Shown piece by piece: positions 42,897 through 53,516 of a DNA stretch of 64,000 bases; positions within the stretch are counted from its first letter, which is position 1; each line of letters begins with the position of its first letter. The DNA lies in the NCBI RefSeq assembly GCF_000294655.1, contig NZ_CAHP01000021.1, positions 1 to 64,000 on the forward strand. The letters run 5' to 3'. Source of the stretch: Magnetospirillum molischianum DSM 120 (GTDB lineage: Bacteria > Pseudomonadota > Alphaproteobacteria > Rhodospirillales > Magnetospirillaceae). The notes under the pieces were generated by a model. That model was not told where the DNA came from. It saw only the letters and a list, made by a program, of their open reading frames with translations, and did no database searches. The position numbers were made by a program, and so were the translations under genes.

Positions 42897-43958
42897 TCAA
42901 GGTTGTCCGATAAGGCGGCCGATTACCTTTGCAGTGTAATCGACCATGGGGATAATCCGGGCGTAATTGATCCGTTGGGGGCCGATCACACCGATGGCGC
43001 CCACGATGCATTCACGCGAATCGCGATAGGGGGCGACGATCATCGAGCAGCCGGTAACTCCGAACAGCTCGTTTTCCGCGCCGATGAAAATTTGAACGCC
43101 GTCGGCTTCGCGGGTCAGATCGACCAGCCGGAGAAACTGTTCCGAGGTCTCCAGCGCCTCGAACAAAGCGCGGATGCGTTCGAGATCTTCGACGGCGGTA
43201 ACGTCTTCGAGCAGATGCGACTGGCCGCGCACGATCAGCGGAGCCGGGCTTTCGCCGCCCGCCCAGGTCGCCAGACCGGCTTCGATGACACGGCGCGTCA
43301 GCGAATCGAGAGTGGTCCGCTGCTGTTCCAGTTCGGCCGTGATCTCTTCGCGCATCGCGTCGAGCGAACGGCCAGACAGGCGAGCGGTAAGATAATTCCC
43401 GGCTTCGACCAAAGTGGAACGGTCAACCCCCTCGGGAAGGTCGAGGATACGGTTTTCGACCAGACCGTCTTCGGTGACCAACACCACCAGAGCGCGGCGC
43501 GGCCCCAGCCAAACGAACTCGACATGCTTCAACGAGCGCTGAATCTGCGGGGCCACGACCATTCCGGCGCAGCGCGACAGCCCCGACAGGGTGGTCAGTG
43601 CTTCGGACAGCAATTGTTCGACACTGCGGCCCGAGGCGCGGCATTGCAGATCGATATGAGTCCGCTCGTCATCGGCGATACGGCCGACTTCCAGCAGACC
43701 GTTGACGAACAACCGCATCCCCGCCTGGGTCGGCAGCCGTCCGGCCGAGGTGTGAGGCGCATACAGCAACCCGCACTCTTCCAGATCGGCCATCACATTG
43801 CGGATCGTCGCCGCCGACAGCGACAGGTTCGGCAGGCGCGACAAAGTACGCGAACCAACCGGCTCTCCGGTTTCGACATAAGACTCGACGACGCGGCGGA
43901 AAATTTCCCGCGAGCGCTCGTTAAGTTCGGTGATGACTGGCCCGGTGCCGCGTACCAT
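42897..43958 (-). CDS. hrcA: heat-inducible transcription repressor HrcA
   Basis: It represses class I heat-shock genes by binding CIRCE. The 353-residue protein has the N-terminal winged helix (ELNERSREIFRRVVESYVET, then SAATIRNVMADLEECGLLYAPHTSAGR), a GAF-like middle and a C-terminal dimer domain ending in RINYARIIPMVDYTAKVIG. It heads the operon with grpE. I found no CIRCE repeat before it in the window, so its targets, probably groESL, are elsewhere. Confidence 0.95.
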   Translation of the reverse strand: MVRGTGPVITELNERSREIFRRVVESYVETGEPVGSRTLSRLPNLSLSAATIRNVMADLEECGLLYAPHTSAGRLPTQAGMRLFVNGLLEVGRIADDERTHIDLQCRASGRSVEQLLSEALTTLSGLSRCAGMVVAPQIQRSLKHVEFVWLGPRRALVVLVTEDGLVENRILDLPEGVDRSTLVEAGNYLTARLSGRSLDAMREEITAELEQQRTTLDSLTRRVIEAGLATWAGGESPAPLIVRGQSHLLEDVTAVEDLERIRALFEALETSEQFLRLVDLTREADGVQIFIGAENELFGVTGCSMIVAPYRDSRECIVGAIGVIGPQRINYARIIPMVDYTAKVIGRLIGQP

Positions 43959-43990
43959 CCGTCCTGGTGACCTTCATTCTATGCTGCGAA

Positions 43991-44019
43991 AATCTAGTGT
44001 CGCCTGCCCTCCCCGTCAA
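43991..44019 (-). promoter_or_regulatory. sigma-70-type promoter of hrcA-grpE
   Basis: On the minus strand TTGACG (44014-44019) and TAGATT (43991-43996) are separated by exactly 17 bp, 32 bp upstream of the hrcA start. Confidence 0.55.
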
Positions 44020-44044
44020 TCGCCGCCCGGCCGGAAGACAGGGG

Positions 44045-45067
44045 TCAGCGCCGGGAAGCGGCACGGGCAATCATCATCAGCGCCCGCGCGGTAATCTCAG
44101 GCGCGGGCAGGCCGGTGGTCTTGCAATCCAGTTCGGCCTCGGTCAGCAGCTCCAGCGCCCGGCCCAGCCGGTCCACCGGCCAGCGCGAGACTTGGCGGCG
44201 AAAACGATCCGCCATTTTGAAGATCACTGGTGGCTTCAACGCCGCCATCGCCTGATCGACCGACTTGCCCTGGGCGATCAGCCCGGCAACGAGATGAAGC
44301 CGCAGAAAATGGCGCGACACCGACCGCAACATCGCGACTGGCTGCGCCCCTTCGTTCAGCAGCTTGTCGAGAACCCGTTGCGCTCCGGCATGGTCACCGT
44401 CGGCGGTGGACAGCGCCAAATCGTCCAGACCCCGCGCGGCGCTATCGCCGACACAGGCCGCCGCATCCTCAAGCCGCACCCGACCGGGACCGCCCATATA
44501 AAGCGCCAGCTTGGTCAGTTCCGAGCGGGTCAGGCGACGGTCGCTTCCCAGATGCTCGACCAGATAGGCCATCGCCTCTGGCTCGGCCATCAACCCCGAA
44601 GCCTTCAATTCAGCCTGGATCACTGTTTCCAGCGTCCCGGCCTCGTCACCGTAACAGGCCAGTGCCGCAGCATTGTCGGCCCCTTCGACCAGCTTGCGCA
44701 GCGAGGAACGCGGCCCGAGTTCTCCCCCTTCGATCACGACCAGGGAATCGCCGCACGGATTGGCCAGGAAGGAAGCCAGCGGCGCACTTTGGCCATCGGC
44801 GGCCTCGCGCACCACCACCACCCGGCGCCCCCCTCCCATCGCGATGGCGGCGGCTTCGTCGGCCAGCGCCGCCGGGCTTTCCTTAAGCTGTGAGGATCGG
44901 ACTTCGGCGACTCGGAATGGATCGTTCAGATCCGTCACCACCGAACGCATCAACCGTTCGACCCGTTCGCGCACCAGCCCCTGGTCGGGACCGAACACCA
45001 GAACAGCGCGAACTGCCGGATCGGGCTGACGCAGGAATGCCTCGATCCGCGCCGGGGGGATCTTCAC
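44045..45067 (-). CDS. holA: DNA polymerase III delta subunit
   Basis: It is the wrench subunit of the clamp loader that opens the beta clamp. The 340-residue protein begins with the family pattern IEAFLRQPDPAVRAVLVFGPDQGLVRERV, a degenerate AAA-type nucleotide fold, and ends in a helical collar domain. Its start overlaps the stop of lptE by 4 bp. The leuS-lptE-holA order is widely conserved in Proteobacteria. Confidence 0.92.
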   Translation of the reverse strand: MKIPPARIEAFLRQPDPAVRAVLVFGPDQGLVRERVERLMRSVVTDLNDPFRVAEVRSSQLKESPAALADEAAAIAMGGGRRVVVVREAADGQSAPLASFLANPCGDSLVVIEGGELGPRSSLRKLVEGADNAAALACYGDEAGTLETVIQAELKASGLMAEPEAMAYLVEHLGSDRRLTRSELTKLALYMGGPGRVRLEDAAACVGDSAARGLDDLALSTADGDHAGAQRVLDKLLNEGAQPVAMLRSVSRHFLRLHLVAGLIAQGKSVDQAMAALKPPVIFKMADRFRRQVSRWPVDRLGRALELLTEAELDCKTTGLPAPEITARALMMIARAASRR

Positions 45068-45654
45068 GGTATAATCGGGGCCGCCGTCGAATCGTCCGGC
45101 CAGATCGTCATGTCCCGGCGGCGATAGCGCGGATCGTTGGGGTTCGATTGGTAGCGTTCAATCGCGGCGGCGACACGACCGCGAATGTCGTCGGCAATCT
45201 GGGTCGCCGCCCGCTCGCGTGCATCGCGCTCCATCACCACGCTGGCATAGCGCGGTCCCAGATAATCGAAACTGGCAACCGTCGAAGCGGTCTCGTTCAG
45301 CAATGTCAGACCCTCGCGCCGCAACTGAATCGTCGCACTCAGGCTCAAATTACCAAGTGTCGCGTAATTGTCCCTGCGATACCCGACATCCGCGGTGGAT
45401 TCGGTCAGAACGATCTTGAGGGTATAAAGCGGATCGGCCGGTTCGCCACGCGGGCTGAGACGCTCGACCAGAGCGTTGCGGACCTGCTGCCCGACCCGAT
45501 TGGAAATCGGATCGACCCGGACACGCGCCAACTCAGTCCCCACCGGACTGTCATCGACAGCGCCGCTGGAGGTGGCGTGGATCGCATGGAAGCCGCAGCC
45601 GACGGGGCCAAGCCCCGCCAGCACGGCAACCAGAAGGAGTCTAGGCCACAACAT
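45064..45654 (-). CDS. lptE: LPS-assembly lipoprotein LptE
   Basis: It plugs the LptD barrel that inserts lipopolysaccharide into the outer membrane. The 196-residue protein starts with a hydrophobic signal sequence ([17 protein letters not shown]) and a lipobox-like VGC, so the mature protein is lipid-anchored. The rest has the LptE beta fold with [16 protein letters not shown]. The lipobox has Pro where Leu is usual. Its start overlaps the end of leuS by 14 bp and its stop overlaps holA. Confidence 0.88.
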   Translation of the reverse strand: MLWPRLLLVAVLAGLGPVGCGFHAIHATSSGAVDDSPVGTELARVRVDPISNRVGQQVRNALVERLSPRGEPADPLYTLKIVLTESTADVGYRRDNYATLGNLSLSATIQLRREGLTLLNETASTVASFDYLGPRYASVVMERDARERAATQIADDIRGRVAAAIERYQSNPNDPRYRRRDMTIWPDDSTAAPIIP

Positions 45655-48235
45655 TGACGATCCTGTTGGGCACGACCACCACTTTGCGCGGCGGCTTGCC
45701 CGCCAAAGCGGCAATCACCTGCGGCTGCTCAAGGGCGGTGCGCTCGGCCAGGGCCGCTTCCGCGTTCTTGGGCAATTCGATCGTGGCGCGCAGCTTACCG
45801 TTGACCTGCACCGCCACGGTAACGCTGTCCTCGACCAACAAAGCGGGATCGGCCTCGGGCCACGCCGTCTCGGCAATCAAGCCGTCGCGGCCCAGGGCGG
45901 ACCACATCTCTTCGGCAAGATGCGGCATCATCGGACCGATCAGGCGGGCGGCGGCTTCCAGTCCCTCGCGCAGAACCCAAGCGGCATCGCTTTCGACGGC
46001 AGGTGTCCCCACTTCGGCCAAAGCGTTGGTCATCTCGCGGATATGGGCCACCGCCTTATTGAACTGGAAGCGGTCGAGATCGTCACCGACCAGCGCGACG
46101 GTCTTGTGAACCAGACGGCGCAGCTTGGCCGCTTCGGTTCCCAATTCCGGCATCGGGCAACCGATCGCGGGCAGATCGGCGGTGACGGCCATACGCCACA
46201 GCCGGTTGACATAACGCCAAGCGCCATCGATCCCCGCCTCGGTCCAATCGAGATCGCGGTCAGGCGGGCTGTCCGACAGCATGAATAGCCGGGCGGTGTC
46301 GGCACCGTAGCCGTCGATGATCCCGGCGGGATCGACGACGTTCTTCTTCGACTTGCTCATCTTCTCCGAGCGGCCGACCGTCACGGGTGCGCCGGTGACG
46401 GCATGAACCGGGCTGCCATCGGCGGCGTCGGTGACATCCGTCGGGAACAGCCAAGCCCCGTCGGCATCCTTATAGGTCTCGTGGCAGATCATTCCCTGGG
46501 TCAGCAGACCGGCGAACGGCTCGGCGACGTTCAGATAACCGCACTGGCGCAGCGCCCGCGTAAAAAAGCGCGAATAGAGCAGATGCAGAACGGCATGCTC
46601 GATCCCACCGATATACTGATCGACCGGCATCCAGTAATCGGCGGCGGCACGGGTAAAGCCGGTATCGGTGCTGTTGGGCGAGGTGTAGCGGGCGAAATAC
46701 CACGAAGATTCGAAGAAGGTGTCGAAGGTGTCGGTCTCGCGCCGCGCGGGCTTGCCGCAAACCGGGCAAGCGACATGCTTCCAGGTCGGATGATGCGCCA
46801 GCGGATTGCCGGGAGTGTCAAAGCGGACATCCTCGGGCAACTGCACCGGCAGCTCGGATTCCGGCACCGGAACCGCTCCACACGACTCGCAATGGATGAT
46901 CGGGATCGGGCAACCCCAATAGCGCTGACGCGACACGCCCCAATCGCGCAAACGGAAATTGACGGTGCGCGCCCCCAGACCCTGCGACTCCACCCGGTCG
47001 ATCGCGGTGGCTTTTGCCGCTTCGACCGTCAGACCATCCAGGAAGCCGGAATTAATCAGAGCGCCGTCGCCGGTATAAGCGGTTCCAGCGGCGATCTGAG
47101 CCGCCACCGCCTCGCGGTCGGCGGCCGGCTCGACCACCTGAGTATAGCCCAGGTTGTATTTGTTGGCGAAATCAAGATCACGCTGGTCATGCGCCGGGCA
47201 GCCGAAAATCGCGCCGGTGCCGTAATCCATCAGCACGAAATTCGCGACATGGATCGGCAGAGTGCACGACGGGTCGAACGGATGAACCGCCTTCAACCCG
47301 GTGTCGAAGCCCTTTTTCTCCGCCGTCTCGATCGCCGCCTCGGACGTGCCCATCCGATTGCACTCGGCAATGAACTCCGTCAGCGCCGGATTGCCCACCG
47401 CCAGTTCGGCAGCCAGCGGGTGGTTGGCGGCAATGGCGATGAAGCGGGCACCAAACAAAGTGTCGGGACGGGTGGTGAAAATCTCCAGACCAGTCTCGCG
47501 GCCTTCGACCTGGAACACCAACCGGGCGCCCTCGGACCGTCCGATCCAGTTCTCCTGCATCAGCCGCACCCGCTCGGGCCAACGCTCCAGCGTCTTCAGG
47601 CTGTCGAGCAAATCCTGAGCGAACGCGGTGATCTTGAGGAACCATTGCGACAACAGCCGCTTCTCGACCAGTGCGCCCGAGCGCCAGCCGCGCCCGTCGA
47701 TCACCTGCTCGTTGGCGAGCACGGTGTTCTCGACCGGATCCCAATTGACCCAGGATTCCTTGCGATAGACCAACCCGGCCTTGAGGAAATCCAGGAACAT
47801 CTTCTGTTCGTGGCGATAATATTCGGGTTCGCAGGTCGCGATCTCACGCGACCAATCGTAGGACAAACCCATCGATTTCAGCTGCTCGCGCATCGCCGCG
47901 ATGTTCTCGCGGGTCCATTTCGCCGGATGAACCCCGTGCTGGATCGCCGCGTTCTCCGCTGGCAGGCCAAAGGCGTCCCACCCCATCGGATGCAGCACGT
48001 TGTGGCCGCGAGCGCGCTTGTAGCGGGCCACGACATCGCCCAGCGTGTAATTGCGGACGTGGCCCATGTGGATGCGTCCCGACGGATAGGGAAACATCTC
48101 AAGCACGTAATATTTCGGACGGTCGGATTCCTCGCGCGCGATGAAGCAGCCACGGTCTTCCCAGACCTTCTGCCACCGGGCTTCGGTGTCCTTGACGTTA
48201 TAGCGATCGGCAATGATGGGGTCGGGGCGCGACAT
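45641..48235 (-). CDS. leuS: leucyl-tRNA synthetase
   Basis: It charges tRNA-Leu. The 864-residue class I synthetase has the HIGH-type motif in [17 protein letters not shown], a CP1 editing domain (region around [13 protein letters not shown] and [14 protein letters not shown]), the zinc-ribbon cysteines (CESCG, CPVCG) and KMSKS in [10 protein letters not shown]. The length is normal. It lies 40 bp downstream of the DUF3576 lipoprotein gene and overlaps lptE by 14 bp, so the four genes form an operon. Confidence 0.97.
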   Translation of the reverse strand: MSRPDPIIADRYNVKDTEARWQKVWEDRGCFIAREESDRPKYYVLEMFPYPSGRIHMGHVRNYTLGDVVARYKRARGHNVLHPMGWDAFGLPAENAAIQHGVHPAKWTRENIAAMREQLKSMGLSYDWSREIATCEPEYYRHEQKMFLDFLKAGLVYRKESWVNWDPVENTVLANEQVIDGRGWRSGALVEKRLLSQWFLKITAFAQDLLDSLKTLERWPERVRLMQENWIGRSEGARLVFQVEGRETGLEIFTTRPDTLFGARFIAIAANHPLAAELAVGNPALTEFIAECNRMGTSEAAIETAEKKGFDTGLKAVHPFDPSCTLPIHVANFVLMDYGTGAIFGCPAHDQRDLDFANKYNLGYTQVVEPAADREAVAAQIAAGTAYTGDGALINSGFLDGLTVEAAKATAIDRVESQGLGARTVNFRLRDWGVSRQRYWGCPIPIIHCESCGAVPVPESELPVQLPEDVRFDTPGNPLAHHPTWKHVACPVCGKPARRETDTFDTFFESSWYFARYTSPNSTDTGFTRAAADYWMPVDQYIGGIEHAVLHLLYSRFFTRALRQCGYLNVAEPFAGLLTQGMICHETYKDADGAWLFPTDVTDAADGSPVHAVTGAPVTVGRSEKMSKSKKNVVDPAGIIDGYGADTARLFMLSDSPPDRDLDWTEAGIDGAWRYVNRLWRMAVTADLPAIGCPMPELGTEAAKLRRLVHKTVALVGDDLDRFQFNKAVAHIREMTNALAEVGTPAVESDAAWVLREGLEAAARLIGPMMPHLAEEMWSALGRDGLIAETAWPEADPALLVEDSVTVAVQVNGKLRATIELPKNAEAALAERTALEQPQVIAALAGKPPRKVVVVPNRIVNVVA

Positions 48236-48275
48236 TTCGTCGTCTGTCTTTCTAGCTGCGGCTTAAAAGTTACGA

Positions 48276-48806
48276 TCAATCCTGCGAGACGAGGCGCAGT
48301 TGGCGCGCTCGGGTCAGGATCGAATTCTCAAGATCGGTCGCCATCTTCGGATCGACGCGGGCATCGACCCAAGTGCCGGACAGGTCGCGGGTCTGCTTGA
48401 ACAGCGACACCTTGACTCCGTCGGCCCGCAAGGTCCGGTCGAGGATGAAGACATTGACCTTGTAACGCTCGTTCGGCGTCTCGGGAAGCTGGTACCAATC
48501 GGTGAAGATGGTCCCGCCAAAGGCGTCGGCGGTGGTGATCGGCATGAATGAGATGGTATCGAGCGAAGCCCGCCACAGAAAGGCGTTGACGCCGATCCCC
48601 GCCCCGGAATTGTCGGGCTTGCTCTTGCCGAACATCCCTTCGGGGCCAAAGATGGTTTCCTGCTTCTCGTTGGACATGCGCGGCGCGCTGTCTCCCTTGT
48701 CGCGAGTCGGATAGACCGCCTGAGAATTTTCGCAGGCGGTCAGCAGCAGGCCGGCAAGAAAAGCGACCGGAACGGCGAAGCGAACCGCGTATCTGTATCT
48801 AATCAT
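48276..48806 (-). CDS. DUF3576-domain lipoprotein
   Basis: The 176-residue protein has a signal peptide ending in the lipobox LLTAC, then a domain characteristic of alphaproteobacteria with GVNAFLWRASLDTISFMPI and FGGTIFTDWYQLPETPNERY. The function is unknown. The position directly before leuS-lptE-holA is conserved, and the link to lptE suggests an envelope role, though this is inference. Confidence 0.88.
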   Translation of the reverse strand: MIRYRYAVRFAVPVAFLAGLLLTACENSQAVYPTRDKGDSAPRMSNEKQETIFGPEGMFGKSKPDNSGAGIGVNAFLWRASLDTISFMPITTADAFGGTIFTDWYQLPETPNERYKVNVFILDRTLRADGVKVSLFKQTRDLSGTWVDARVDPKMATDLENSILTRARQLRLVSQD

Positions 48807-48958
48807 GTCGCGCCTTCATTCCGCCGCACGAAGGGCCGTGCGGCCTGTTGGCAAACCAAAACACTGGCCGCCGGACGCGCCGGGGCCGAGAGCGGCCCCG
48901 AGCATGCAACGAGAGCAGCCCGCGCGGCAAGGGCGAAAAGGCGGGCTTGCGGCCGCGA

Positions 48959-49546
48959 TCAGTCCCGAGGCGAGGACGGATCGACCGGGACCGGGTTGGC
49001 CCGGATATGCCGCAACCCAGACTGGAGGTAATCCCAGCCGGTGACCAGGGTCAGCGCCGCCGCCACCGACAGGCCGACCTCGCCAATCTCCTGAGTCGGC
49101 AGGATCGGCAACGCATTGCCAACCAGCAGCACCGGGATCGCCACCATCTGGATGCCGGTCTTCCACTTGGCCAACCGACTGACCGGCAGACCGACCCGGA
49201 CCTCGGCGAGAAATTCACGCAGACCCGAAACCATGATCTCGCGCAGGACGATGATCAGCGCCGACAGGATCGACAATTGGCCGACCCGGTTGAACGCCAC
49301 CAGCATGAACAGCACCGAAACGACCAGCAACTTGTCGGCGATCGGGTCGAGGAAGCGTCCGAAGGTCGAGACCTGATTACGCGAACGGGCAACATAACCG
49401 TCGAACCAATCGGTGATCGCCGCCGCGACGAACAGGCCACAAGCGGCCCAGCGAGCGTTCGGGCCGTCAACGTAGAACAGGGCGACCATCACCGGAATCA
49501 CCACGATACGCGACAAAGTCAAAAGATTGGGAAGGCTGGTCACCAT
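48959..49546 (-). CDS. pgsA: CDP-diacylglycerol-glycerol-3-phosphate 3-phosphatidyltransferase
   Basis: It makes phosphatidylglycerol phosphate, the committed step to phosphatidylglycerol and cardiolipin. The 195-residue integral membrane protein has about five helices and the CDP-alcohol transferase motif DG-x2-AR-x8-G-x3-D-x3-D in DWFDGYVARSRNQVSTFGR followed by FLDPIADK. It lies 90 bp downstream of uvrC, a common pairing. Confidence 0.94.
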   Translation of the reverse strand: MVTSLPNLLTLSRIVVIPVMVALFYVDGPNARWAACGLFVAAAITDWFDGYVARSRNQVSTFGRFLDPIADKLLVVSVLFMLVAFNRVGQLSILSALIIVLREIMVSGLREFLAEVRVGLPVSRLAKWKTGIQMVAIPVLLVGNALPILPTQEIGEVGLSVAAALTLVTGWDYLQSGLRHIRANPVPVDPSSPRD

Positions 49547-49636
49547 CGTTCACGTCCGTCAGGCGCCCCCCGGGCCGGGGCGCGGCGGGGCCGATACTAG
49601 ACTGGATTCATCACCCTGTCACGATCCCGGCAACGG

Positions 49637-51580
49637 TTATTCCGTGCGAATTTCCCTCTCTTCGGGATGAAAATGGTCGTGTAGTTTCCTGGCCATGGTC
49701 CGGCTGATTCCCTCGACCGCCTCCAATTCCGACAGCGCGGCCTCGGCAACGGCGCGGGCCGAACCGAAATGGGTCAGCAACGCCTTCTTGCGCCGGGCAC
49801 CAATGCCCGTCACCTCGTCCAGCGTCGAGCGCACCAACCCCTGGGAACGGCGGGCGCGGTGAGTGCCGATCGCGAACCGATGCGCCTCGTCGCGCAGTCG
49901 CTGAAGGAAATACAGAACCGGGTCGCGCAACGGCAGCATGAACGGCTCGCGGCCGGGGATAAAAAACCGCTCCCGTCCCGCATCGCGATCCGGCCCCTTG
50001 GCGATACCGACGATCGCAAGGTCGTCGATCCCCAGTTCCTCCAGCACCGCCAAAGCGCTGGTCAACTGCCCTTGACCACCATCGACCAAGATCAAACCGG
50101 GCCAGTGCCCCCGGTCGCGGTCGGGGTCTTCCTTCTGAGCGCGGCCAAGGCGTCGGGTCAGCACCTCGCGCATCATCCCGAAATCGTCGCCGGGAGTCAG
50201 CGTGGTCGAGCGGATGTTGAACTTACGCCATGCCGATTTCAGCAACCCCTCCGGCCCGGCAACGATCATCGCGCCGACAGCATCGCTGCCCTGAATGTGG
50301 CTGTTATCGTAGACCTCGATTCGCTGCGGGGCCGCCTCCAGCCCCAACGCGGTCGCGACCCCCTCAAGCAATTGACGCCAGGCTCCGCTTTCCGCCATCC
50401 GCCGCGCCAGGGCATCGCGGGCGTTGTCGGCAACGTGATCGATCAGGCGCTTGCGGTCACCCCGCTTGGGGAAAAGCAGGGTAACCTTGTGCTTCGCCTT
50501 CTCGCTCAACGCTTCCGCGACGATCGCCGCCTCGGCGGGGACGAGGTTGAGCAAAATCTCCGATGGCGGCGGCCGGTCGGCGTAGAACTGCCCCAGGAAG
50601 GCGGCCATGATTTCGGCTGGCTCGGCATCGCGCCCATGGCTCGGAAAATAGGCCCGGTTGCCGCAATGGCACCCGGCGCGGAAGAAGAACACCTGGACCG
50701 AAGTAGAGCCGCCCGCCTGATGCAGCGCCACCACGTCGGCGTTTTCGAGTCCTTCCGCCCCGCTCTCGGGACTGGCCTGTACCCGCGCCAGCGCCCGCAG
50801 CCGGTCGCGGTACATCGCCGCTTCCTCGAATTCCAGCGCGTCGCTCGCCGCCTCCATCCGCGCCGTCAAATCGTGCCGGATACGCTGACTTTGCCCGGAC
50901 AGGAACGAGCGGGCTCCTTCGACCAGTTCGCGATAGGCTTCGGCGCTAATGCGGTCGGCGCAGGGCGCGCTGCACCGCTTGATCTGATAGAGCAAGCAGG
51001 GACGGGTGCGGGCAGAAAACACTGAATCGGTACAGGAGCGCAGCAGAAAGGCCCGCTGCAATGCCGCCAGGGTCTGATTGACCGCCCCGGCCGAGGCGAA
51101 CGGCCCGAAATATTCCCCCTGGCGGGTACGAGCACCGCGATGCTTGACCACTTGCGGCCAGTCATGGCCCGCGGTGATCAGAATGTGGGGAAAGGTCTTG
51201 TCGTCCTTCAGCAGGATGTTGTAGCGCGGCCCCAGCGATTTGATCAGGGTGCTTTCCAACAAAAGCGCCTCGACCTCGGTGCGGGTAGTCACCACCTCCA
51301 TCCCGGCCGTCTCGGAGATCATCCGCTGAATGCGCAGGGGCTGGCGCTCTGGCCGAGTATAAGCCACCACCCGCTTTTTCAGATTCTTGGCCTTGCCGAC
51401 ATACAGAACGTCGCCGCGCCCGCTTAACATCCGATAAACACCGGGACTGTCGCCCAGGGTCGCAAGAAAGCATTGGATCACCGACACCCCGGCGGCAAGC
51501 GGACGCGCCGAAAGCGACGGTTCCGAGTCGTCCAGCGTTTCGTCCGCCACATCCACACCATCCCCTTGGTATGGGTTCAC
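49637..51580 (-). CDS. uvrC: excinuclease ABC subunit C
   Basis: It makes both incisions in nucleotide-excision repair. The 647-residue protein has an N-terminal GIY-YIG nuclease ([20 protein letters not shown]), a UVR domain that binds UvrB, the C-terminal RNase-H-like nuclease ([17 protein letters not shown]) and tandem helix-hairpin-helix motifs. GTG 51580 is preferred because AGAGG lies just upstream; the frame stays open to 51658 but that part falls in the repeat region. The promoter must lie in the adjacent DnaA-box region. Confidence 0.96.
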   Translation of the reverse strand: MNPYQGDGVDVADETLDDSEPSLSARPLAAGVSVIQCFLATLGDSPGVYRMLSGRGDVLYVGKAKNLKKRVVAYTRPERQPLRIQRMISETAGMEVVTTRTEVEALLLESTLIKSLGPRYNILLKDDKTFPHILITAGHDWPQVVKHRGARTRQGEYFGPFASAGAVNQTLAALQRAFLLRSCTDSVFSARTRPCLLYQIKRCSAPCADRISAEAYRELVEGARSFLSGQSQRIRHDLTARMEAASDALEFEEAAMYRDRLRALARVQASPESGAEGLENADVVALHQAGGSTSVQVFFFRAGCHCGNRAYFPSHGRDAEPAEIMAAFLGQFYADRPPPSEILLNLVPAEAAIVAEALSEKAKHKVTLLFPKRGDRKRLIDHVADNARDALARRMAESGAWRQLLEGVATALGLEAAPQRIEVYDNSHIQGSDAVGAMIVAGPEGLLKSAWRKFNIRSTTLTPGDDFGMMREVLTRRLGRAQKEDPDRDRGHWPGLILVDGGQGQLTSALAVLEELGIDDLAIVGIAKGPDRDAGRERFFIPGREPFMLPLRDPVLYFLQRLRDEAHRFAIGTHRARRSQGLVRSTLDEVTGIGARRKKALLTHFGSARAVAEAALSELEAVEGISRTMARKLHDHFHPEEREIRTE

Positions 51581-51615
51581 TTTTTCCTCTTGCTGTTCGG
51601 GATATCCACGACTCT

Positions 51616-51624
51616 TGTGGATAA
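51616..51624 (-). promoter_or_regulatory. DnaA box in repeat unit 1 (perfect)
   Basis: The minus strand reads TTATCCACA, the consensus. The partner ATATCCACG at 51602-51610 in the opposite orientation has two mismatches. Confidence 0.7.
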
Positions 51625-51967
51625 GTTTGTTGGAAAGTTCGCGATCGTCTGGGGGCACCGAGGTTCTTCCTGGAGTTTACCTGTTTGCCTGTTTTGTAAG
51701 CACGCACATGAAAATGTTTATTTTCAACAGATTAGCTTTTCCCTGCTCCGTCATGTCCAGGTTTTTCGCGGAAATGCGGCAATTTCATGACCGAGGGGAC
51801 GACAAACGCCACCTGTGCACAACTCTCAAGACGCGGTGCGGTGCGGCATGGCGGCAACAATTTCTGCCTTTTGAGCAATCGTGACGCCGAGGGAAGCTTC
51901 CTCCCCGAGCCGACAGTCTCGAAGCGAAGCCGTCGTCCCCATCTCATGCCACAATATCCACGGACTC

Positions 51968-51976
51968 TGTGGATAA
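51968..51976 (-). promoter_or_regulatory. DnaA box in repeat unit 2 (perfect)
   Basis: The minus strand reads TTATCCACA. The surrounding 30 bases match those of unit 1 nearly exactly. Confidence 0.7.
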
Positions 51977-52313
51977 GTTTGTTGAAAAGTTGTGGGGAGG
52001 CTGGGGGCAGCGAGGGACTCCCTAGAGTTCTGGTCTGTGCCCGTTTTCTAGGCATGGAATGGGAATCCATTTTTTCCAACGCCTTAGCGTGAATCTGCCT
52101 CAATTCGAACCAGAACATGCCGGATATTTTCCGACCGGATGCCTTGTCAGAGCCGAGAGCGGAGCGGATTCGGCAGTGTGCACAACTTAACGGTTTCCTC
52201 TTCTCTCTCCACACAGACCCCAGTCCCGACCGATCGCCCCGCCCCCTTCTTATCGGATAGACCCTTGATCGATTGTGGTTTTTCGCCCTGTCCTGGAAAA
52301 TATCCACGGACTC

Positions 52314-52322
52314 TATGGATAA
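52314..52322 (-). promoter_or_regulatory. DnaA box in repeat unit 3 (one mismatch)
   Basis: The minus strand reads TTATCCATA, one base from consensus, in the same position of the repeat as the two perfect boxes. Confidence 0.6.
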
Positions 52323-52394
52323 GTCTGTTGGAAACCCCTGAATGAAGTCCGCAGCTCCAGGGAGTCCCTTGGATTCTACGGTTTGCCCCATTTG

Positions 52395-52500
52395 TGAGCA
52401 TGACGCATATACCATTATATTTCATACACTTAGCATCAAGCCGAGAGAAACAAAATTACGCGAATTGTTGGATTCTCAATAAATGCGGCAATTTTATGAC
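52395..52500. other. A+T-rich patch, candidate DNA-unwinding element
   Basis: Bases 52401-52440 are about two-thirds A+T in a genome that is otherwise G+C-rich, and include runs such as CATTATATTTCATA. It lies next to the third DnaA-box unit, the usual relation of an unwinding element to its boxes. Confidence 0.5.
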
Positions 52501-52554
52501 GCGTTGCTGTGGGAATAGCACCTGTGCACAAGTACTCGCACGCCCGATTGGAGA

Positions 52555-53334
52555 TCACTCGACAAAACTATCTCCACCGACACCCCAGCCGAGATGCTGG
52601 CCGCCATCCAACGCGATCATCTGGCCGGTGATCGATGGCGTGGACAGCAGAAACCGCAACACGGCGCAGATTTCGTCGGGGCCGGTGCCGCGGTTGAGCG
52701 GCAGAGACGACACCTGAGCGGCGAAGGATTCCTCACTCTGCCGAGCCGAGGGCAGAGCCGGACCGGGACCGATCGCGACAACACGGATGCGCGGAGCCAG
52801 CGCCAGCGCCAGCGTTCGGGTCAAGGTCCACAGACCGGCCTTGCTGAGGGTATAGGTGGTGAAATGCGGGGTAAGGTTCCAGACCCGTTGATCGATCAGA
52901 TTGACCACCACCGCCTCGGCCGTCGCGGGCAGATGATGGGCCAGGGATTGGGTCAGCACGAAGGGGGCACGGAGATTAACCTCCATATGCAGATCCCAGC
53001 TTTCGCGGGTGGCGTCCAACGCGTCGTCGCGCTCGAAGGTCGAGGCGTTGTTGACCAAAACCCCCACCGGCCCCAGTTGGGCGGCAACGCGGCCCAGTAA
53101 TGCGGCCACCTCGTCCTCACGAGAGAGGTCGGCGGCGACCGAGATTGCCCGCCCCCCCTGCGCCGAGATCGAGGCGACCACGGCTTCGGCCTCGGCGGCC
53201 GAGCGGGAATGATGCACCGCAACGGCGAAGCCGGCTCGGGCCAGATCGAGCGCGATCGCCCGACCGATCCGCCGCGCCGCGCCGGTAACCAAGGCGACGT
53301 GGGGCAAAGCGGGAGAAAGAGATTCGGTAATCAT
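52555..53334 (-). CDS. short-chain dehydrogenase/reductase, possibly a pteridine reductase
   Basis: The 259-residue protein has the SDR cofactor motif TGAARRIGRAIA, the NNAS block and the catalytic Tyr-x3-Lys in YTLSKAG. The TGAARRIG form and the ending DGGQHLGW resemble FolM/PTR1-type dihydropteridine reductases, so NADPH-dependent reduction of a pterin is plausible but not proven. ATG 53334 has GGAG 8 bases upstream. It borders the candidate origin region. Confidence 0.82.
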   Translation of the reverse strand: MITESLSPALPHVALVTGAARRIGRAIALDLARAGFAVAVHHSRSAAEAEAVVASISAQGGRAISVAADLSREDEVAALLGRVAAQLGPVGVLVNNASTFERDDALDATRESWDLHMEVNLRAPFVLTQSLAHHLPATAEAVVVNLIDQRVWNLTPHFTTYTLSKAGLWTLTRTLALALAPRIRVVAIGPGPALPSARQSEESFAAQVSSLPLNRGTGPDEICAVLRFLLSTPSITGQMIALDGGQHLGWGVGGDSFVE

Positions 53335-53516
53335 GGCGGAAACTCCGGGGCTGCGGGGGAGATCGGGACAGTCCATTGATGCTCCGCCTGGGTCGTCATC
53401 GCAGGCTTCCGGCCAAGTCTAGCGCGGTTCACCCATTGCTGTCTGCCGGGACCGCCCCTCTTGCGATCCGGCATCGTCGCCCCAACCTACAGACGTAGCG
53501 ATAAGGAGTTCCCCCC

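Larger units (their letters stand above)
51602..52545. repeat. three ~350-bp direct repeats with DnaA boxes: candidate replication origin
   Basis: This gene-free stretch consists of three related units starting at 51602, 51954 and 52300. Each opens with ATATCCACG, then a DnaA box in the other orientation, followed by AAGTTTGTTG or AAGTCTGTTG. After a conserved block of about 110 bp, each closes with the palindromic TGTGCACAA (51814, 52177, 52523). The last unit contains an A+T-rich patch. Short open frames here arise from the repeats and are not supported as genes. DnaA boxes in direct repeats beside an A+T-rich patch are the hallmark of oriC; the assignment is inference. Confidence 0.6.

Noticed and set aside
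43959-44040. CIRCE operator before hrcA
   Set aside because: No TTAGCACTC-N9-GAGTGCTAA or close variant is present on either strand.
51732-52425. Open frames of 60-230 codons inside the DnaA-box region on both strands
   Set aside because: They are built from the direct repeats (recurring LIHRVRGY-like strings), lack ribosome sites and overlap each other. I treat the stretch as non-coding.
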